This document shows, piece by piece, positions 33,345 to 42,141 of a stretch of 53,980 nucleotides of DNA (the first letter of the stretch is position 1; each line of letters starts with the position of its first letter). The translations under genes were made by a program, and so were the position numbers. Source of the stretch: an uncultured Clostridia bacterium. Lineage in GTDB: Bacteria > Bacillota > Clostridia > Oscillospirales > CAG-272. Where the stretch lies: the NCBI GenBank assembly GCA_946410595.1, contig CAMKAU010000005.1:1-53980 (forward strand). The letters run 5' to 3'. The notes beneath the pieces were generated by a model. That model was not told the origin of the DNA and searched no databases. It was given only the letters and a program-made list of their open reading frames with translations.

Positions 33345-34319
33345 ATGGCAAAACAAAGGCCCCGGATCCTCGTTGCGGGGAGTCTGGTGATGGATCTGAT
33401 CTGCTCCGCGCCGCGCTTTCCGCAAAGCGGGGAAACGGTGATCGGCACCGATTTCCGCACCGCTCCGGGCGGGAAGGGCGCCAACCAGGCGGTCCAGGCC
33501 GCCCGCCTCGGCGCCGAGGTCGCGATGGTCGGCAAGATCGGGCGCGACGACTTCGGCCGGCAGATCCTCTCGTCGCTCCAAGAGTCCGGCGTGGATACCG
33601 AGGGCGTGCGCCTCTCGGAGAGCCGCCCCACCGCGATCGGCAACATTCAGCTCGAGGTAACGGAGGCGGGGACCGCCAACCGGATCCTTGTGATCCCCGG
33701 CGCCAATATGGACTGGGAGGAGCGCGACCTCGCCCTGCTCGAAGAGAAGATCCCCGGCTGCGGGATGCTGATCCTGCAGCTGGAGATCCCGACGGAGACG
33801 GATCTCGCCGCCGCGCGGATCGCCCGCCGGCACGGCGTTCCCGTGATGCTCAATTCCGCGCCCTCCGCGCCGATCCCGGAGGAGCTGCTTGCCGGGCTTG
33901 ACTATATCTCGCCGAACGAGCACGAGGCGTACGACCTGACCGGCGTGCGCGTAAGCGATCTTTCCTCCGCCCGCGAGGCGGCGGAAATCCTGCTCCGGCG
34001 GGGGGTGAAGAACGTGATTATCACCCTCGGCAGCCGCGGCGCCGTTTTCTGCGACGGAACGCGCTTTCTGCACGGGCCGTGCGTGGACTACGCGCCAACC
34101 CTCGACCCCACCGCCGCCGGGGACAGCTTTGTCGGCGCGTTCTCGGTCGCCGTCTGCCTCGGCGCGGAGCCGGAGGAGGCGCTCACCTTCGCCAACCACA
34201 CCGCGGCGATCACCGTCTCCCGGATGGGCGCGCAGCCCAGTCTTCCCGCGCTTTCCGAGGTAACGGACTTTCTGAAACAAAACGGACACCCCGTGTCCCG
34301 CTATACGGAGGAACTTTGA
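33345..34319 (+). CDS. Ribokinase-like PfkB sugar kinase
   Basis: The ATG at 33345 is supported by GAGGGAAAG upstream; the open frame extends 44 codons further but without a binding site. The 324-residue kinase shows the PfkB motif APGGKGANQAVQAARLG near residue 42 and the anion-hole/catalytic DPTAAGDSFVGAF (Asp as base) near residue 255. Overall similarity is closest to ribokinase, phosphorylating a furanose or other pentose at O5. It lies directly before a SIS isomerase gene (1-base gap), suggesting that kinase and isomerase act on the same sugar phosphate. Confidence 0.9.
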   Translation: MAKQRPRILVAGSLVMDLICSAPRFPQSGETVIGTDFRTAPGGKGANQAVQAARLGAEVAMVGKIGRDDFGRQILSSLQESGVDTEGVRLSESRPTAIGNIQLEVTEAGTANRILVIPGANMDWEERDLALLEEKIPGCGMLILQLEIPTETDLAAARIARRHGVPVMLNSAPSAPIPEELLAGLDYISPNEHEAYDLTGVRVSDLSSAREAAEILLRRGVKNVIITLGSRGAVFCDGTRFLHGPCVDYAPTLDPTAAGDSFVGAFSVAVCLGAEPEEALTFANHTAAITVSRMGAQPSLPALSEVTDFLKQNGHPVSRYTEEL

Positions 34320-34320
34320 G

Positions 34321-34917
34321 ATGGACGCGCTCACCGGATTTACCGAAATACTCCGCCGGGAACTGGACGGCTTCCTCGCGGAGATGAAAAGGGAAGACCT
34401 TCTCCCCGCCGCCCGGCTGATCCGGGAGGCGGAGGCGGCGGGCGGCCGCCTGCACGTTACGGGGATCGGCAAGCCGGCGCATATCGCCGCCTACGCCGCC
34501 TCCCTCTTTTCCTCCACCGGAACGCCCGCCTATTTTCTGCACGGTACGGAGGCGGTCCACGGCTCCTGCGGGCAGCTTGCCCCCGGGGACGTTGTAATCT
34601 GCATCTCCAACAGCGGGGAGACGGCGGAGCTGAAGGCGACCGCCGCGGCGATCCGCCGCAACGGCTGCAAGGTGATCGCCGTAACGGGCAACCCGGACTC
34701 CTGGCTCGGCCGTTTTGCGGACGCGACCCTCGCCGCGCCCGTCCGGGAGGAGGGCGGCCCCCTCAACCGCGCGCCGCGCGCCTCCTTCCTTGTGGAAACG
34801 ATCGTGCTGCAGGGGCTCTCGATCCTGCTGCAGGAAAAGCGGGGGCTGACCCCGCAGGAGTACGTCCTGCGCCACCCCGGCGGCTCGCTCGGGCAGCTGA
34901 GGGAAAACGAAAAATAA
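34321..34917 (+). CDS. SIS-domain sugar-phosphate isomerase (KdsD/GutQ-like)
   Basis: A 198-residue SIS protein: VTGIGKPAHIAAYAASLFSSTGTPAYFLHGTEAVHG, then ISNSGETAEL (phosphosugar-binding loop) and HPGGSLGQL at the end. The last motif and the HG-x-EA-x-HG motif are typical of arabinose-5-phosphate isomerases. No CBS domains follow, so it is the short form. No KDO pathway is expected in a Gram-positive organism, so it probably interconverts a catabolic ketose and aldose phosphate in partnership with the kinase upstream. Confidence 0.87.
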   Translation: MDALTGFTEILRRELDGFLAEMKREDLLPAARLIREAEAAGGRLHVTGIGKPAHIAAYAASLFSSTGTPAYFLHGTEAVHGSCGQLAPGDVVICISNSGETAELKATAAAIRRNGCKVIAVTGNPDSWLGRFADATLAAPVREEGGPLNRAPRASFLVETIVLQGLSILLQEKRGLTPQEYVLRHPGGSLGQLRENEK

Positions 34918-34944
34918 AAACGCCGCTTTCGCGGCGCAAAAGAG

Positions 34945-34980
34945 GACCGGTCCCCGCCGCGCGGCGGGGACCGGTCTTTT
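34945..34980. terminator. Long perfect palindromic terminator
   Basis: GACCGGTCCCCGCCGC (34945-34960) is followed at once by its complement GCGGCGGGGACCGGTC (34961-34976) and TTTT. A smaller stem, CGCCGC-tttc-GCGGCG, lies at 34921-34936. It separates the SIS gene from the convergent DUF4185 gene. Confidence 0.88.
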
Positions 34981-34981
34981 C

Positions 34982-36625
34982 TCATTTGTTTAAGGTGATC
35001 TCAAGCAAAAAGGTATTGTAGCAAGGATCCCAGGTCGACATCACAAAGGCGATCTTCCGGCCGCCGTCCCGCGAGAGGGCGGGGCAGCTGAAGCCGCCGT
35101 ACACGCCCGCCCCGACCGAGGGGAAGGTGAGATCGGCGGTCAGGGCGTAGGGCCCTTCCGGCTTTTTGGCGGTGTAGAGGTGGAAGACGTTGTCCTTTTT
35201 GAAGGAGACGATCCACTCGCCGAGGTATTCGTTATAGAAGATCGTATTCTCCGAAACGCGGGCGTCGATCAGCGGGAACTCGCTGCGGATGCCTTCCTCG
35301 CCCGCCGTCCAGACGGCGCTGCCGTCCGGGGTGTAGCCGGTGAGGTATTCGTAGGCGGAGAGCGTTTCGATCTTGTCGGCGTCCACCCGCATCATCCGGG
35401 CAAAGCCGAGCCGCCCGCCGGTGATCCCGGTAAGATAGACCTTGCCGTCCGCGGGGTTGTAGGCGGGCGAGATCTGGCAGAACTTCGTGTCGCCCTCCCA
35501 GCGGATCCCGTCGACGATCTGCCAGGTTTTACCGTCGTCCGCCGATTTGGCGAGCCCGCCGTAGTTGCAGTCCCAGCCGTTGTCGGTGCTCCATTCGCGT
35601 ACCGACATAAAGTAGAAGTAGAGGTTATCGCCGAGGGAGATCGCGCCCGTCGGAATCTTCGAATACTCGGTTTTCGGCTTTTTCATCCCGGGGATCAGCT
35701 CGGTCGCAAAATCGCCGGAGGAGGCGTACATCCCGTCGAAGACGATGCCGTTCGTGTAGTCGAGGTCGGTCGTGTAGGCGGCGCTGTTGGTGCGCCAGCC
35801 GTCCTTGCGCTCCCCGCCGGAGAAGGTATCGCCGAAGAAGAACCAGAGCGTGTCCTTGTGCAGAACGGGAAAGCCGAGGTCAAGCCCGCACACGTTGTAG
35901 AGGGAATGGGTGCGGTTGACGGAATACTCGCCCGTCAGCATCCCGATCGTCCGGACGTTTGTGACCGCCCGGAGCGGGGAGGCGGAGTTGCCGGTTACGA
36001 GAGTTGAGATCGCGGCGGTACGCAGCTTTTCCACGACCGCGGTCCCCTGTTTTTCGTAGTCGTTGTAGGCGGAGAACTTGCTGACGGACAGATCGCGCCG
36101 GACAAAAAGCCCGTCCCCGTCCTTTTCGATACAGCGGCCGACCAGCCAGTCGACCGCGTTCAAGACCTCCGCGTCGCTGCCGCCGAGCAGGTAGATAGCC
36201 GCGCGGCCGTCCGTTTCTTCCACAAAAACGGAAAACTCCGTTTCCCGCAGACGGACCGAGCCCTTCTCCTTCCGGCCGGTAAAACCGACGACGATCTCCG
36301 CCGCGCCCGGCTCCGGGATCTCGCGGTCGGTCGAGGCGGCCAGCCGCACCCCGGTCGCGTCCCGGACGTACTCCCGCAGAGAGGTAACCGCCGCCTTGAC
36401 GGCGGCGGAAGCGTTATCCGCCCGGATCAGGGTAAAGGCGGAGGCGCCGTCCGCAACGAGCCGGATCCGCCCCCCGTCCAATCCGGCGGGGGACGCCGTT
36501 TCGCTTTCCGCCGGAGAGGAGGTCCCGTCCGTGCCCGGGGCGGTCCCGTTACAGGCGAGGAAGAAAAGAAAAGGGAAGAGGGAGATCAGAAAAAGGGAAA
36601 ACAGCTTCAGGCAAAATCGGTTCAT
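34982..36625 (-). CDS. DUF4185-domain lipoprotein
   Basis: A 547-residue secreted protein. The signal peptide ends in FFLACN, a lipobox with Cys25. A Ser/Thr-rich linker follows, then a domain (about 52-185) resembling the accessory N-terminal domain of some glycoside hydrolases (RLVADGASAFTLIRADNAS, AEIVVGFTG, VDWLVGRCIEKDGDGLFV). Residues about 225-545 are a DUF4185-like beta-propeller (DTLWFFFGDTFSGG, WRTNSAAYTTDLD, NTIFYNEYLGEWIVSF), related in style to five-bladed glycan-processing enzymes. It probably acts on extracellular carbohydrate; activity is unproven. It is the last of four same-strand carbohydrate-related genes. Confidence 0.82.
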   Translation of the reverse strand: MNRFCLKLFSLFLISLFPFLFFLACNGTAPGTDGTSSPAESETASPAGLDGGRIRLVADGASAFTLIRADNASAAVKAAVTSLREYVRDATGVRLAASTDREIPEPGAAEIVVGFTGRKEKGSVRLRETEFSVFVEETDGRAAIYLLGGSDAEVLNAVDWLVGRCIEKDGDGLFVRRDLSVSKFSAYNDYEKQGTAVVEKLRTAAISTLVTGNSASPLRAVTNVRTIGMLTGEYSVNRTHSLYNVCGLDLGFPVLHKDTLWFFFGDTFSGGERKDGWRTNSAAYTTDLDYTNGIVFDGMYASSGDFATELIPGMKKPKTEYSKIPTGAISLGDNLYFYFMSVREWSTDNGWDCNYGGLAKSADDGKTWQIVDGIRWEGDTKFCQISPAYNPADGKVYLTGITGGRLGFARMMRVDADKIETLSAYEYLTGYTPDGSAVWTAGEEGIRSEFPLIDARVSENTIFYNEYLGEWIVSFKKDNVFHLYTAKKPEGPYALTADLTFPSVGAGVYGGFSCPALSRDGGRKIAFVMSTWDPCYNTFLLEITLNK

Positions 36626-36683
36626 AACGGCCTCACAAGGAAAGCGGGCGCCGCCCGCTCCCGGTTATTGTAGCGGAAAAAAA

Positions 36684-36720
36684 GGGACCGGGGGCGCAAA
36701 AAGCGCCCGCGATCCCGTTT
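36684..36720 (-). terminator. Terminator after the beta-helix surface protein gene
   Basis: The minus strand reads GGGATCGCGGGCGC, TTTTT loop, GCGCCCCCGGTCCC, then TTTTTTT. The stem has a small internal mismatch. It lies just after the stop of the gene at 36727. Confidence 0.7.
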
Positions 36721-36726
36721 GCTGTG

Positions 36727-38064
36727 TCAGTCTTCTTTTGCGGAGCGGCAGCGGAAGAAGAGGATCGCGCAGGCAACGCAGCAGCAGAGAGAAACGATCA
36801 GGAGGATCACGGCGTAGACGGGAACGGAGGAGGAGCCGGAGCCGCTGTTCGCGGGGGTCGTTTCCGCGGCGGTCTCGGCGGGCGCCTGGGTCTCCGGCGC
36901 TTTGGTCTCGGGGGCCTGGGTCTCCGGTGCTTTGGTCTCCGTCGCCTGAGTCTCGGGGGTCTGGGTCTCCGGCGCCTGCGTTTCGGGCGCTTCGGTCTCG
37001 ACCGTTACTTTCGACTCGTCGTAGAGGACTTTGTCAAAGCCGGTCGCTTTCGTGAGGAGATCGGCGTTGGGCGTCTCCCAGGCGGAGGCGTCCAGGATAA
37101 TCCCCTGCGAGAACTTTTCGTGCTCGCCGACGTCGCCGGTGACGATCATTCCCTTTTTCGCGAAGGTGCCGCCGTTGATCTTCAGGACGGCGGTCCCTTT
37201 GATGCTGCCGGAGCCGGCAACGGCGCCGGTGATTTCCGTCGTGTCGATGAAGTCGCCGCCGTTGATGACGACGGTGGCGTTGCCTTCGACCGTCCCGGTG
37301 CCGAGCATCCGGATCGACTTTTTGAAGGTACCGCCGTTGATGGTCAGAGTAACGTCGCCTTTGATCGTGCCGTCGCCCGCGGCAAAGACTTCCGCGTTGA
37401 TCTCGCCGCCGTTGATGGTGACGGAAACGCTGCCTTCATTGACGCAGTTGAGCTTCTGGTTGTTCCGGGTACCGCCGCGGATCATCTGCCAGGTGCCGCC
37501 GTTGATGGTCAGGTCGCCGCCGTGCGCGGCGTCCTGCGCGGCGTCGTCGTTACGGCCGGCGGTGATGCCGATGTAGTTGGAGCTGCCGTCTTTGATGCAC
37601 TCCACGTCCTCGCCGATCACGACCTTGTTGCCGTTGCAGCAGTAGAGCGAGGTGCTCTTCTGTACTTTGATCGTCAGGTGGTCAAGGGTGTGCGCGCTGT
37701 TGAAGTAGAGCCACATATCGGAGAGGAAAGCGGCTTCCGCCGTCGCGCGGTAGTCGGTCCCGTTCCAGACGCTGGTCAGCGTGTAGGCGCCCGTGGCGGT
37801 TTCCGGCGTGCGGTAGTCGGAGCCGTCGGCGGAGCGGGAGAGGGTCAGCGGTCCGCAGATCACGATCGTGCCGCCGTTCGGCAGCGCGGCGTAAGCGGCG
37901 TTCAGAGAGGCCTTCGCCTTCTCGGGGGAGGAGCCGTCGGAGAGGTCGCTTCCGTTATCGCTGATAAAGCAGACGTCATCCGCCGCCGCCGCGGGCGCGG
38001 CGGCGAGGGGGACGAGGAGCGTCAGGACAAGGAGAAGAGAGAGAAGATAACAAATCTTTTTCAT
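36727..38064 (-). CDS. Membrane-anchored surface protein with beta-helix and ETQAP repeats
   Basis: A 445-residue protein with a signal peptide (1 to about 28), a domain of unknown kind (29-180), and five repeats ending in INGG (TINGGTW, TINGGEI, TINGGTF, VINGGDF, KINGGTF; about 186-301), spaced 27-33 residues apart. These suggest a right-handed parallel beta-helix as in pectate-lyase-like proteins. Residues 355-404 are a five-residue repeat of ETQAP/ETKAP type. A membrane segment (about 414-437) and short basic/acidic tail end the chain. There is no LPXTG motif. No catalytic residues are recognised, so binding or a structural role is as likely as lyase activity. Confidence 0.8.
   Translation of the reverse strand: MKKICYLLSLLLVLTLLVPLAAAPAAAADDVCFISDNGSDLSDGSSPEKAKASLNAAYAALPNGGTIVICGPLTLSRSADGSDYRTPETATGAYTLTSVWNGTDYRATAEAAFLSDMWLYFNSAHTLDHLTIKVQKSTSLYCCNGNKVVIGEDVECIKDGSSNYIGITAGRNDDAAQDAAHGGDLTINGGTWQMIRGGTRNNQKLNCVNEGSVSVTINGGEINAEVFAAGDGTIKGDVTLTINGGTFKKSIRMLGTGTVEGNATVVINGGDFIDTTEITGAVAGSGSIKGTAVLKINGGTFAKKGMIVTGDVGEHEKFSQGIILDASAWETPNADLLTKATGFDKVLYDESKVTVETEAPETQAPETQTPETQATETKAPETQAPETKAPETQAPAETAAETTPANSGSGSSSVPVYAVILLIVSLCCCVACAILFFRCRSAKED
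36853..37002. repeat. 15-bp tandem repeat encoding ETQAP/ETKAP linker
   Basis: About ten units of 15 bases with third-position variation code for the Glu-Thr-Gln/Lys-Ala-Pro linker of the beta-helix protein. Length polymorphism is likely. Confidence 0.8.
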
Positions 38065-38096
38065 GATAGGTACTCCTTTCTAAAATCCCGGCGGGA

Positions 38097-39617
38097 TCAG
38101 TTGCCGAGTGTTTCGCGGAGCTTGACGTATTCGGATTTCGCGGCGTCCACGTTCGCGGCGTAGACAGAGGCGAAGCCGTTCGTTCCGCGGATCGCTTCGG
38201 TGCGCAGGCTGGTGATGATCTTAGCGGGATTGAGGGTAACGCCGAGGTCAAAGGTGCGATCCTGCAGGATCAGGGTCAGCATATCGACGTTGAGGTCGTG
38301 GTCGCGCACGCTGCGGGTACCGAAGACGTGATCAAAGAATACCGTTTTGATGTCGCGCTGATTGAGATAGCCCATCGCGTTGATCACGGCGACGGTCTCG
38401 GTCTGATGCTCGGTCGCGCCGTAGGGGATCGTAACGATCGACATCTGCGGGCTCTGGATCAGAGAGTTGTATTTTTCCTGCTTTTCGTCGAACTTCGGGA
38501 AGGGCAGGAAGCCGTAGTCGTCCTGCATATCCCAGAGCTGGAAGGAGCCGCAGATCGTCTCGGCGAAGAAGAGGAAGCGGCCGGTGGAGAAGTATTTGGC
38601 GGATTTGCCTGCCAGGTTCGTGCCGCCGGAGTAGGAGTCGTCGTGGACGTTTAAGGTGGTGTCGTGAGAGAAGACGCGGGTCAGCTGCTCAAGAGCGGCG
38701 ACCTTCCGGTCGGTCAGCTCGAAGAGCACGGGCCAGTTCTCCTCGTCGGACGCCGCGCAGGTCTCGTTCATGCCGTTGAGCGTGTACTCAAAGGTCTGGT
38801 CGCCGCAGACAAGGCCGTAGCGGTCCTGCTCGTAGTTCATCGATTCGTCGTTGCCGTCCACGCTGGAATCGGTGCCGGCGGCGATCATCTCGTTCCATTT
38901 GTCGATCGTCCACTTGCCGTCCCGGACGAGCTGGAAGGCGTCCTCGAGGCCGAGGGTCTTCGCGAGGGTGTAGTTATACATGATGCAGGCGGTGGACTTC
39001 CAGGACATGATGTTCATTTCGCCCATCGCAAAGTAACGGTACTTGCCGCCCCAGTTCAGGGTGTTGTTGACCGTCTTGTTCCACCAGGGATCGTTAAAGT
39101 CGAACCCTTCCACTTCGTTGAGGTTGGTGGCAAGGGCCCCGGCGAGGATCTTGGTCATCTGGGTCCCGTTGGAGAAGTAGGAGTCGTAGGTGTGGTCGCC
39201 GGAGGTGACCTCGCGGCGGATCGTGTCGCCCGCGTTGGTGTGGGTCTTCTGGTCGTGGACGATGGTGCAGTCGAAGGTGTCTTCGATCTCGCTGTTGCGG
39301 CGGTAGAGCGCCTCGGAGAGGACTTCTCCGTCCGAGTTGCCGGCGATGTCGTAGTTGATCCACCAGTTCGAGTCGCCGCCGGTCAGGAAGTAGATGGTGG
39401 TGCCGTCAAAGTTCTTCTTCCCGAACTTTTCTTCCAGAGTGAGGTTTGCGTCCGGCGTATTGTCATTGCCGGAGGAGCCGGAGGGGGTGGTGCCGGAAGG
39501 GCCGGCCGGAGAGGGGGAACGCGCCGCTCCCGCGATGATGACCGTCATCCAGACGGCCACGGCGAGGAAGACGACAAAGAGAACGGCAAAAATGGGACTG
39601 TTCTTTTTGGAAAGCAT
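38097..39617 (-). CDS. Extracellular solute-binding-like protein with N-terminal membrane anchor
   Basis: The ATG at 39617 is chosen because GGAGG lies just upstream; an earlier in-frame ATG is itself part of that binding site. The 506-residue product resembles family 1 sugar-binding proteins (FNDPWWNKTVNNTLNWGGKYRYFAMGEMNIMS, WTIDKWNEMI, DDYGFLPFPKFD). It has a single hydrophobic segment (about 8-32) and a Ser/Pro/Gly linker, but no lipobox cysteine, so it is held by an uncleaved anchor. No ABC permease or ATPase gene accompanies it. It may be a sensor or an orphan binding protein. Confidence 0.8.
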   Translation of the reverse strand: MLSKKNSPIFAVLFVVFLAVAVWMTVIIAGAARSPSPAGPSGTTPSGSSGNDNTPDANLTLEEKFGKKNFDGTTIYFLTGGDSNWWINYDIAGNSDGEVLSEALYRRNSEIEDTFDCTIVHDQKTHTNAGDTIRREVTSGDHTYDSYFSNGTQMTKILAGALATNLNEVEGFDFNDPWWNKTVNNTLNWGGKYRYFAMGEMNIMSWKSTACIMYNYTLAKTLGLEDAFQLVRDGKWTIDKWNEMIAAGTDSSVDGNDESMNYEQDRYGLVCGDQTFEYTLNGMNETCAASDEENWPVLFELTDRKVAALEQLTRVFSHDTTLNVHDDSYSGGTNLAGKSAKYFSTGRFLFFAETICGSFQLWDMQDDYGFLPFPKFDEKQEKYNSLIQSPQMSIVTIPYGATEHQTETVAVINAMGYLNQRDIKTVFFDHVFGTRSVRDHDLNVDMLTLILQDRTFDLGVTLNPAKIITSLRTEAIRGTNGFASVYAANVDAAKSEYVKLRETLGN

Positions 39618-39640
39618 CGTGGTTTCCTCCATTTCTTATT

Positions 39641-41782
39641 TTATTTGCGGAAAAGGATCACTTTCTTTTCCTTGGCTTTCAGGGTGAGGGGGAAGGTAAG
39701 GCGCTTGCCGGTCTCCGCGTCGTAGGCCTTCAGGGAGGCGGGCAGGGAGAGAAGCTCGGCGTCCAGAACGGGGGAGACGGTCTCGCTATGATACGCGGTG
39801 TTGTAGAGGTGCAGGATCGCGCTCCCGCCCCCGGCGGCGCGCTTCACCCCGCGGCGGACGCAGTCCGGGATCCCGGTAAGGCCGACGGTGTCGGTAAAGG
39901 TGCCGTCGCGGTAGATCTCCGGGTACTTCTCCCAGAGCGCGTGCAGACGCTTGGAGGTGGGGTAAACGTAGGGATGCTCCAGCAGGGGAGAGAAGACGGA
40001 GAAGGCGTAGCCCGCCATATTGTCTCCGATCTCGCCGCTGGCCTGCATGCCGAGCATCGGGCGGTGCATCACATAGGTAAGCGCCTCCGGACGCGCGTAA
40101 GAGGCCTTCGGGTTGCCCCATTTTCGCCACCAGTGCATGCACATAATGTCGATATAGGGGTCGTAGGCGTCGCCCACGCCCTCGCAGCCGCAGATGTAAT
40201 CGTCCGGACGGTATTTTTTGATCATCCGGTAGACCTTCGAGAAGAAGTGGCGATAGCCCTCGTTAAAGGCGGTGGCCGGCGTCTTGTGGCCGTGGGTGCG
40301 GTCGTAGCAGAGGTAGGCGGGCATCGTCATCAGCTCGTCAAAGTAGATCCCGTCCGCGCCGAGCTTCATCACCGTTTCCATCGCGCGCACGGCGGCGTTC
40401 GTCCAGGCGTCGGACATCGGGCACTGCGCGACGAAGTACTGGCGCGAGGTGCCGGGATACCGCTCGATCCAGACGTTGCCGTCCGGCTTTTTGATCGCGC
40501 AGTCGATCCCGATCCGGTCGGCGACCTTGCCGGGGCGGCGGAACCATTTGGACTCCCGGTCGGCGATATGGACGTTGACGTAGAAGATCGCCTTCATCCC
40601 CGCCTCGTGGACCTGGCGGATCGCCTCGCGGAGGCCTTCCTTGCCGCCGAGCTCCTTCACGGGCTCGTAGTCGGGATACCAGGCGTCCAGTCCGCCGACG
40701 TGCCAGCCGATAAAGAGGACGAGGTCGGAGCCGCCTTCGTCCCTTGCGCGGACGGCGGCCTTGAGGAAGGTGTTGAAATCCGGGGAGCCCATCCCGTCCG
40801 CGTTCAGGCAGCGGCAGGACATATCGGCGGGCGCCGTCACGGTCTTGGCGGGCGCGTCCTCGGTGTATTTGAGATGGTAGTAGGAAGGGAAGGAAACGCA
40901 CTGGTAGACCGCCATCCCGCGGATGTTCTTGCCCGCCATGGTCCGGCCGGGACCCTTTTCCGGGGCGGAAGCGCGGAAGCGGTTGTAAACGTCGGCGGCA
41001 AAGTGCCAGTCGCCCTCGCCGGCGCCGAGGCAGATCGGAGCGAGCGTGGAGCCCTGACCGGGGGCGAGGAAGGGCCAGTGGCGGATGTAGAGCTTGCCGC
41101 TCTTTTCAAAGCCGAACTGCTTGTAGGAGTGGTCCTTGTCGTGGTGGCCGAGATAGAGATGCTCCTTCTCGTTGTAAACGGCGCAGCACTGCGCGGAGAA
41201 GGGAACGGGGTAGTTGGTGACGATCACGTTCTCGGTGTACGTGTCGTTATCGCCGATGGAGGCGCGGAACTGGATGCGGTTCTCGGTCGTGAAGTCGCTG
41301 CCCTCGGCCGGGGAACGGAAGGCCTTTTTGAAGAGGGAGCCGTCCTGGATCGGCCAGTAGAGGGAGTCGTCCCCGCCTTCGACCCCGGAGAGGTCGGGAT
41401 AGCGGAGACTGACGAGCACGCCCTTTTCGGAGCGGTTCTCCGTGCGGAGGGAGGCCTCGACGCAGCGCCCGCCCTCGACGAAGCGGAGCTGCTCCTCGAA
41501 GACGACGAGCACGCCGTCTTCCGCAACGGTGCGGCGGATCACGAGGCGGTCCTTTCCTTTCTTTTCAAAAGTCGCGGGCCGGCCCTTCACCGTGAAGGTC
41601 GCGGCGGTCTCGGCGTCGGGACGGCTGTCCCAGATGTCCGACACGCCGGAGTCGAACACAAAGCTGATCCAGCTGTCGGCGCGCCGCAGGTACTCCCGGC
41701 CGGTGGTCTTGTTTTTGAGACCGGTCAGGCATCCGTCCGAGTTCCGGAAAGACAAGCGAAGATACTGAGATTCAAAAATCAT
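39641..41782 (-). CDS. DUF6259-like glycoside hydrolase
   Basis: The ATG at 41782 follows AAGGA on the minus strand, although the frame is open 34 codons further. The 713-residue protein has an N-terminal beta-sandwich (about 1-270: LRLSFRNSDGCLTGLKN), a TIM-barrel (about 290-600) with LFIGWHVGGLDAWYPDYEP, MKAIFYVNVHIAD, LGADGIYFDELMTMP and YICGCEGVGDAYDPY, and a C-terminal beta domain. The acidic DGIYFDE motif is the likely nucleophile region, as in clan GH-D-like enzymes. No signal peptide is visible, so it is probably cytoplasmic. Substrate unknown. Confidence 0.8.
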   Translation of the reverse strand: MIFESQYLRLSFRNSDGCLTGLKNKTTGREYLRRADSWISFVFDSGVSDIWDSRPDAETAATFTVKGRPATFEKKGKDRLVIRRTVAEDGVLVVFEEQLRFVEGGRCVEASLRTENRSEKGVLVSLRYPDLSGVEGGDDSLYWPIQDGSLFKKAFRSPAEGSDFTTENRIQFRASIGDNDTYTENVIVTNYPVPFSAQCCAVYNEKEHLYLGHHDKDHSYKQFGFEKSGKLYIRHWPFLAPGQGSTLAPICLGAGEGDWHFAADVYNRFRASAPEKGPGRTMAGKNIRGMAVYQCVSFPSYYHLKYTEDAPAKTVTAPADMSCRCLNADGMGSPDFNTFLKAAVRARDEGGSDLVLFIGWHVGGLDAWYPDYEPVKELGGKEGLREAIRQVHEAGMKAIFYVNVHIADRESKWFRRPGKVADRIGIDCAIKKPDGNVWIERYPGTSRQYFVAQCPMSDAWTNAAVRAMETVMKLGADGIYFDELMTMPAYLCYDRTHGHKTPATAFNEGYRHFFSKVYRMIKKYRPDDYICGCEGVGDAYDPYIDIMCMHWWRKWGNPKASYARPEALTYVMHRPMLGMQASGEIGDNMAGYAFSVFSPLLEHPYVYPTSKRLHALWEKYPEIYRDGTFTDTVGLTGIPDCVRRGVKRAAGGGSAILHLYNTAYHSETVSPVLDAELLSLPASLKAYDAETGKRLTFPLTLKAKEKKVILFRK

Positions 41783-42078
41783 AACGTTATCCTTTGATCC
41801 TTCTTTAAGATATGGTACGCTGAGTCTATTGTAGCATCGGGGGAAATGGAGGGGAATATCATTTCTTGGGCGATAGTTTATCATTTCTTGCCGTTGGAGG
41901 CGGGAAAGGGCCGCTCTCGCCGCCGGGAGGGAGGCGATACGCCGAAAATCGGTAAAGCGCTATATAAAATATAGGAATAATTAAAGAAAATCAAATCAAA
42001 GCGGAGAAAAAGGGAAAGAAAGAGGAAAAGGTTTTTTGTCTTTTTCTTTACAAAAATTGGCATATCAAGGAGAAAGTC

Positions 42079-42107
42079 TTGCGTTTACGCGCGAGCGGTG
42101 CTATTCT
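42079..42107 (+). promoter_or_regulatory. Promoter of the kinase/dehydrogenase/aldolase operon
   Basis: TTGCGT (42079-42084), 17-bp spacer, TATTCT (42102-42107). The 41783-42141 gap is a divergent control region. On the other strand only a weak TACAAT -10 (near 41828-41833) for the glycosidase operon is visible, without a good -35, which suggests activator dependence. An AT-rich tract occupies 41950-42060. Confidence 0.65.
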
Positions 42108-42141
42108 TTTGCTGAACAATCAGGCAAGGAGGCAGACCCTC

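Noticed and set aside
34321..34917. KDO-pathway arabinose-5-phosphate isomerase
   Set aside because: Motifs are KdsD-like, but there are no CBS domains and the surroundings are Gram-positive, so a catabolic role with the adjacent kinase is more likely.
36724..38163. Plus-strand open frame of 479 codons
   Set aside because: It is the mirror image of the beta-helix protein gene. Its Gly/Arg/Leu repeats are only the reverse reading of the ETQAP-coding repeat.
39788..41797. Open frame of 669 codons antisense to the glycosidase
   Set aside because: High third-position GC keeps the opposite strand open. The product has no recognisable motif, while the minus-strand protein has a clear TIM-barrel signature.
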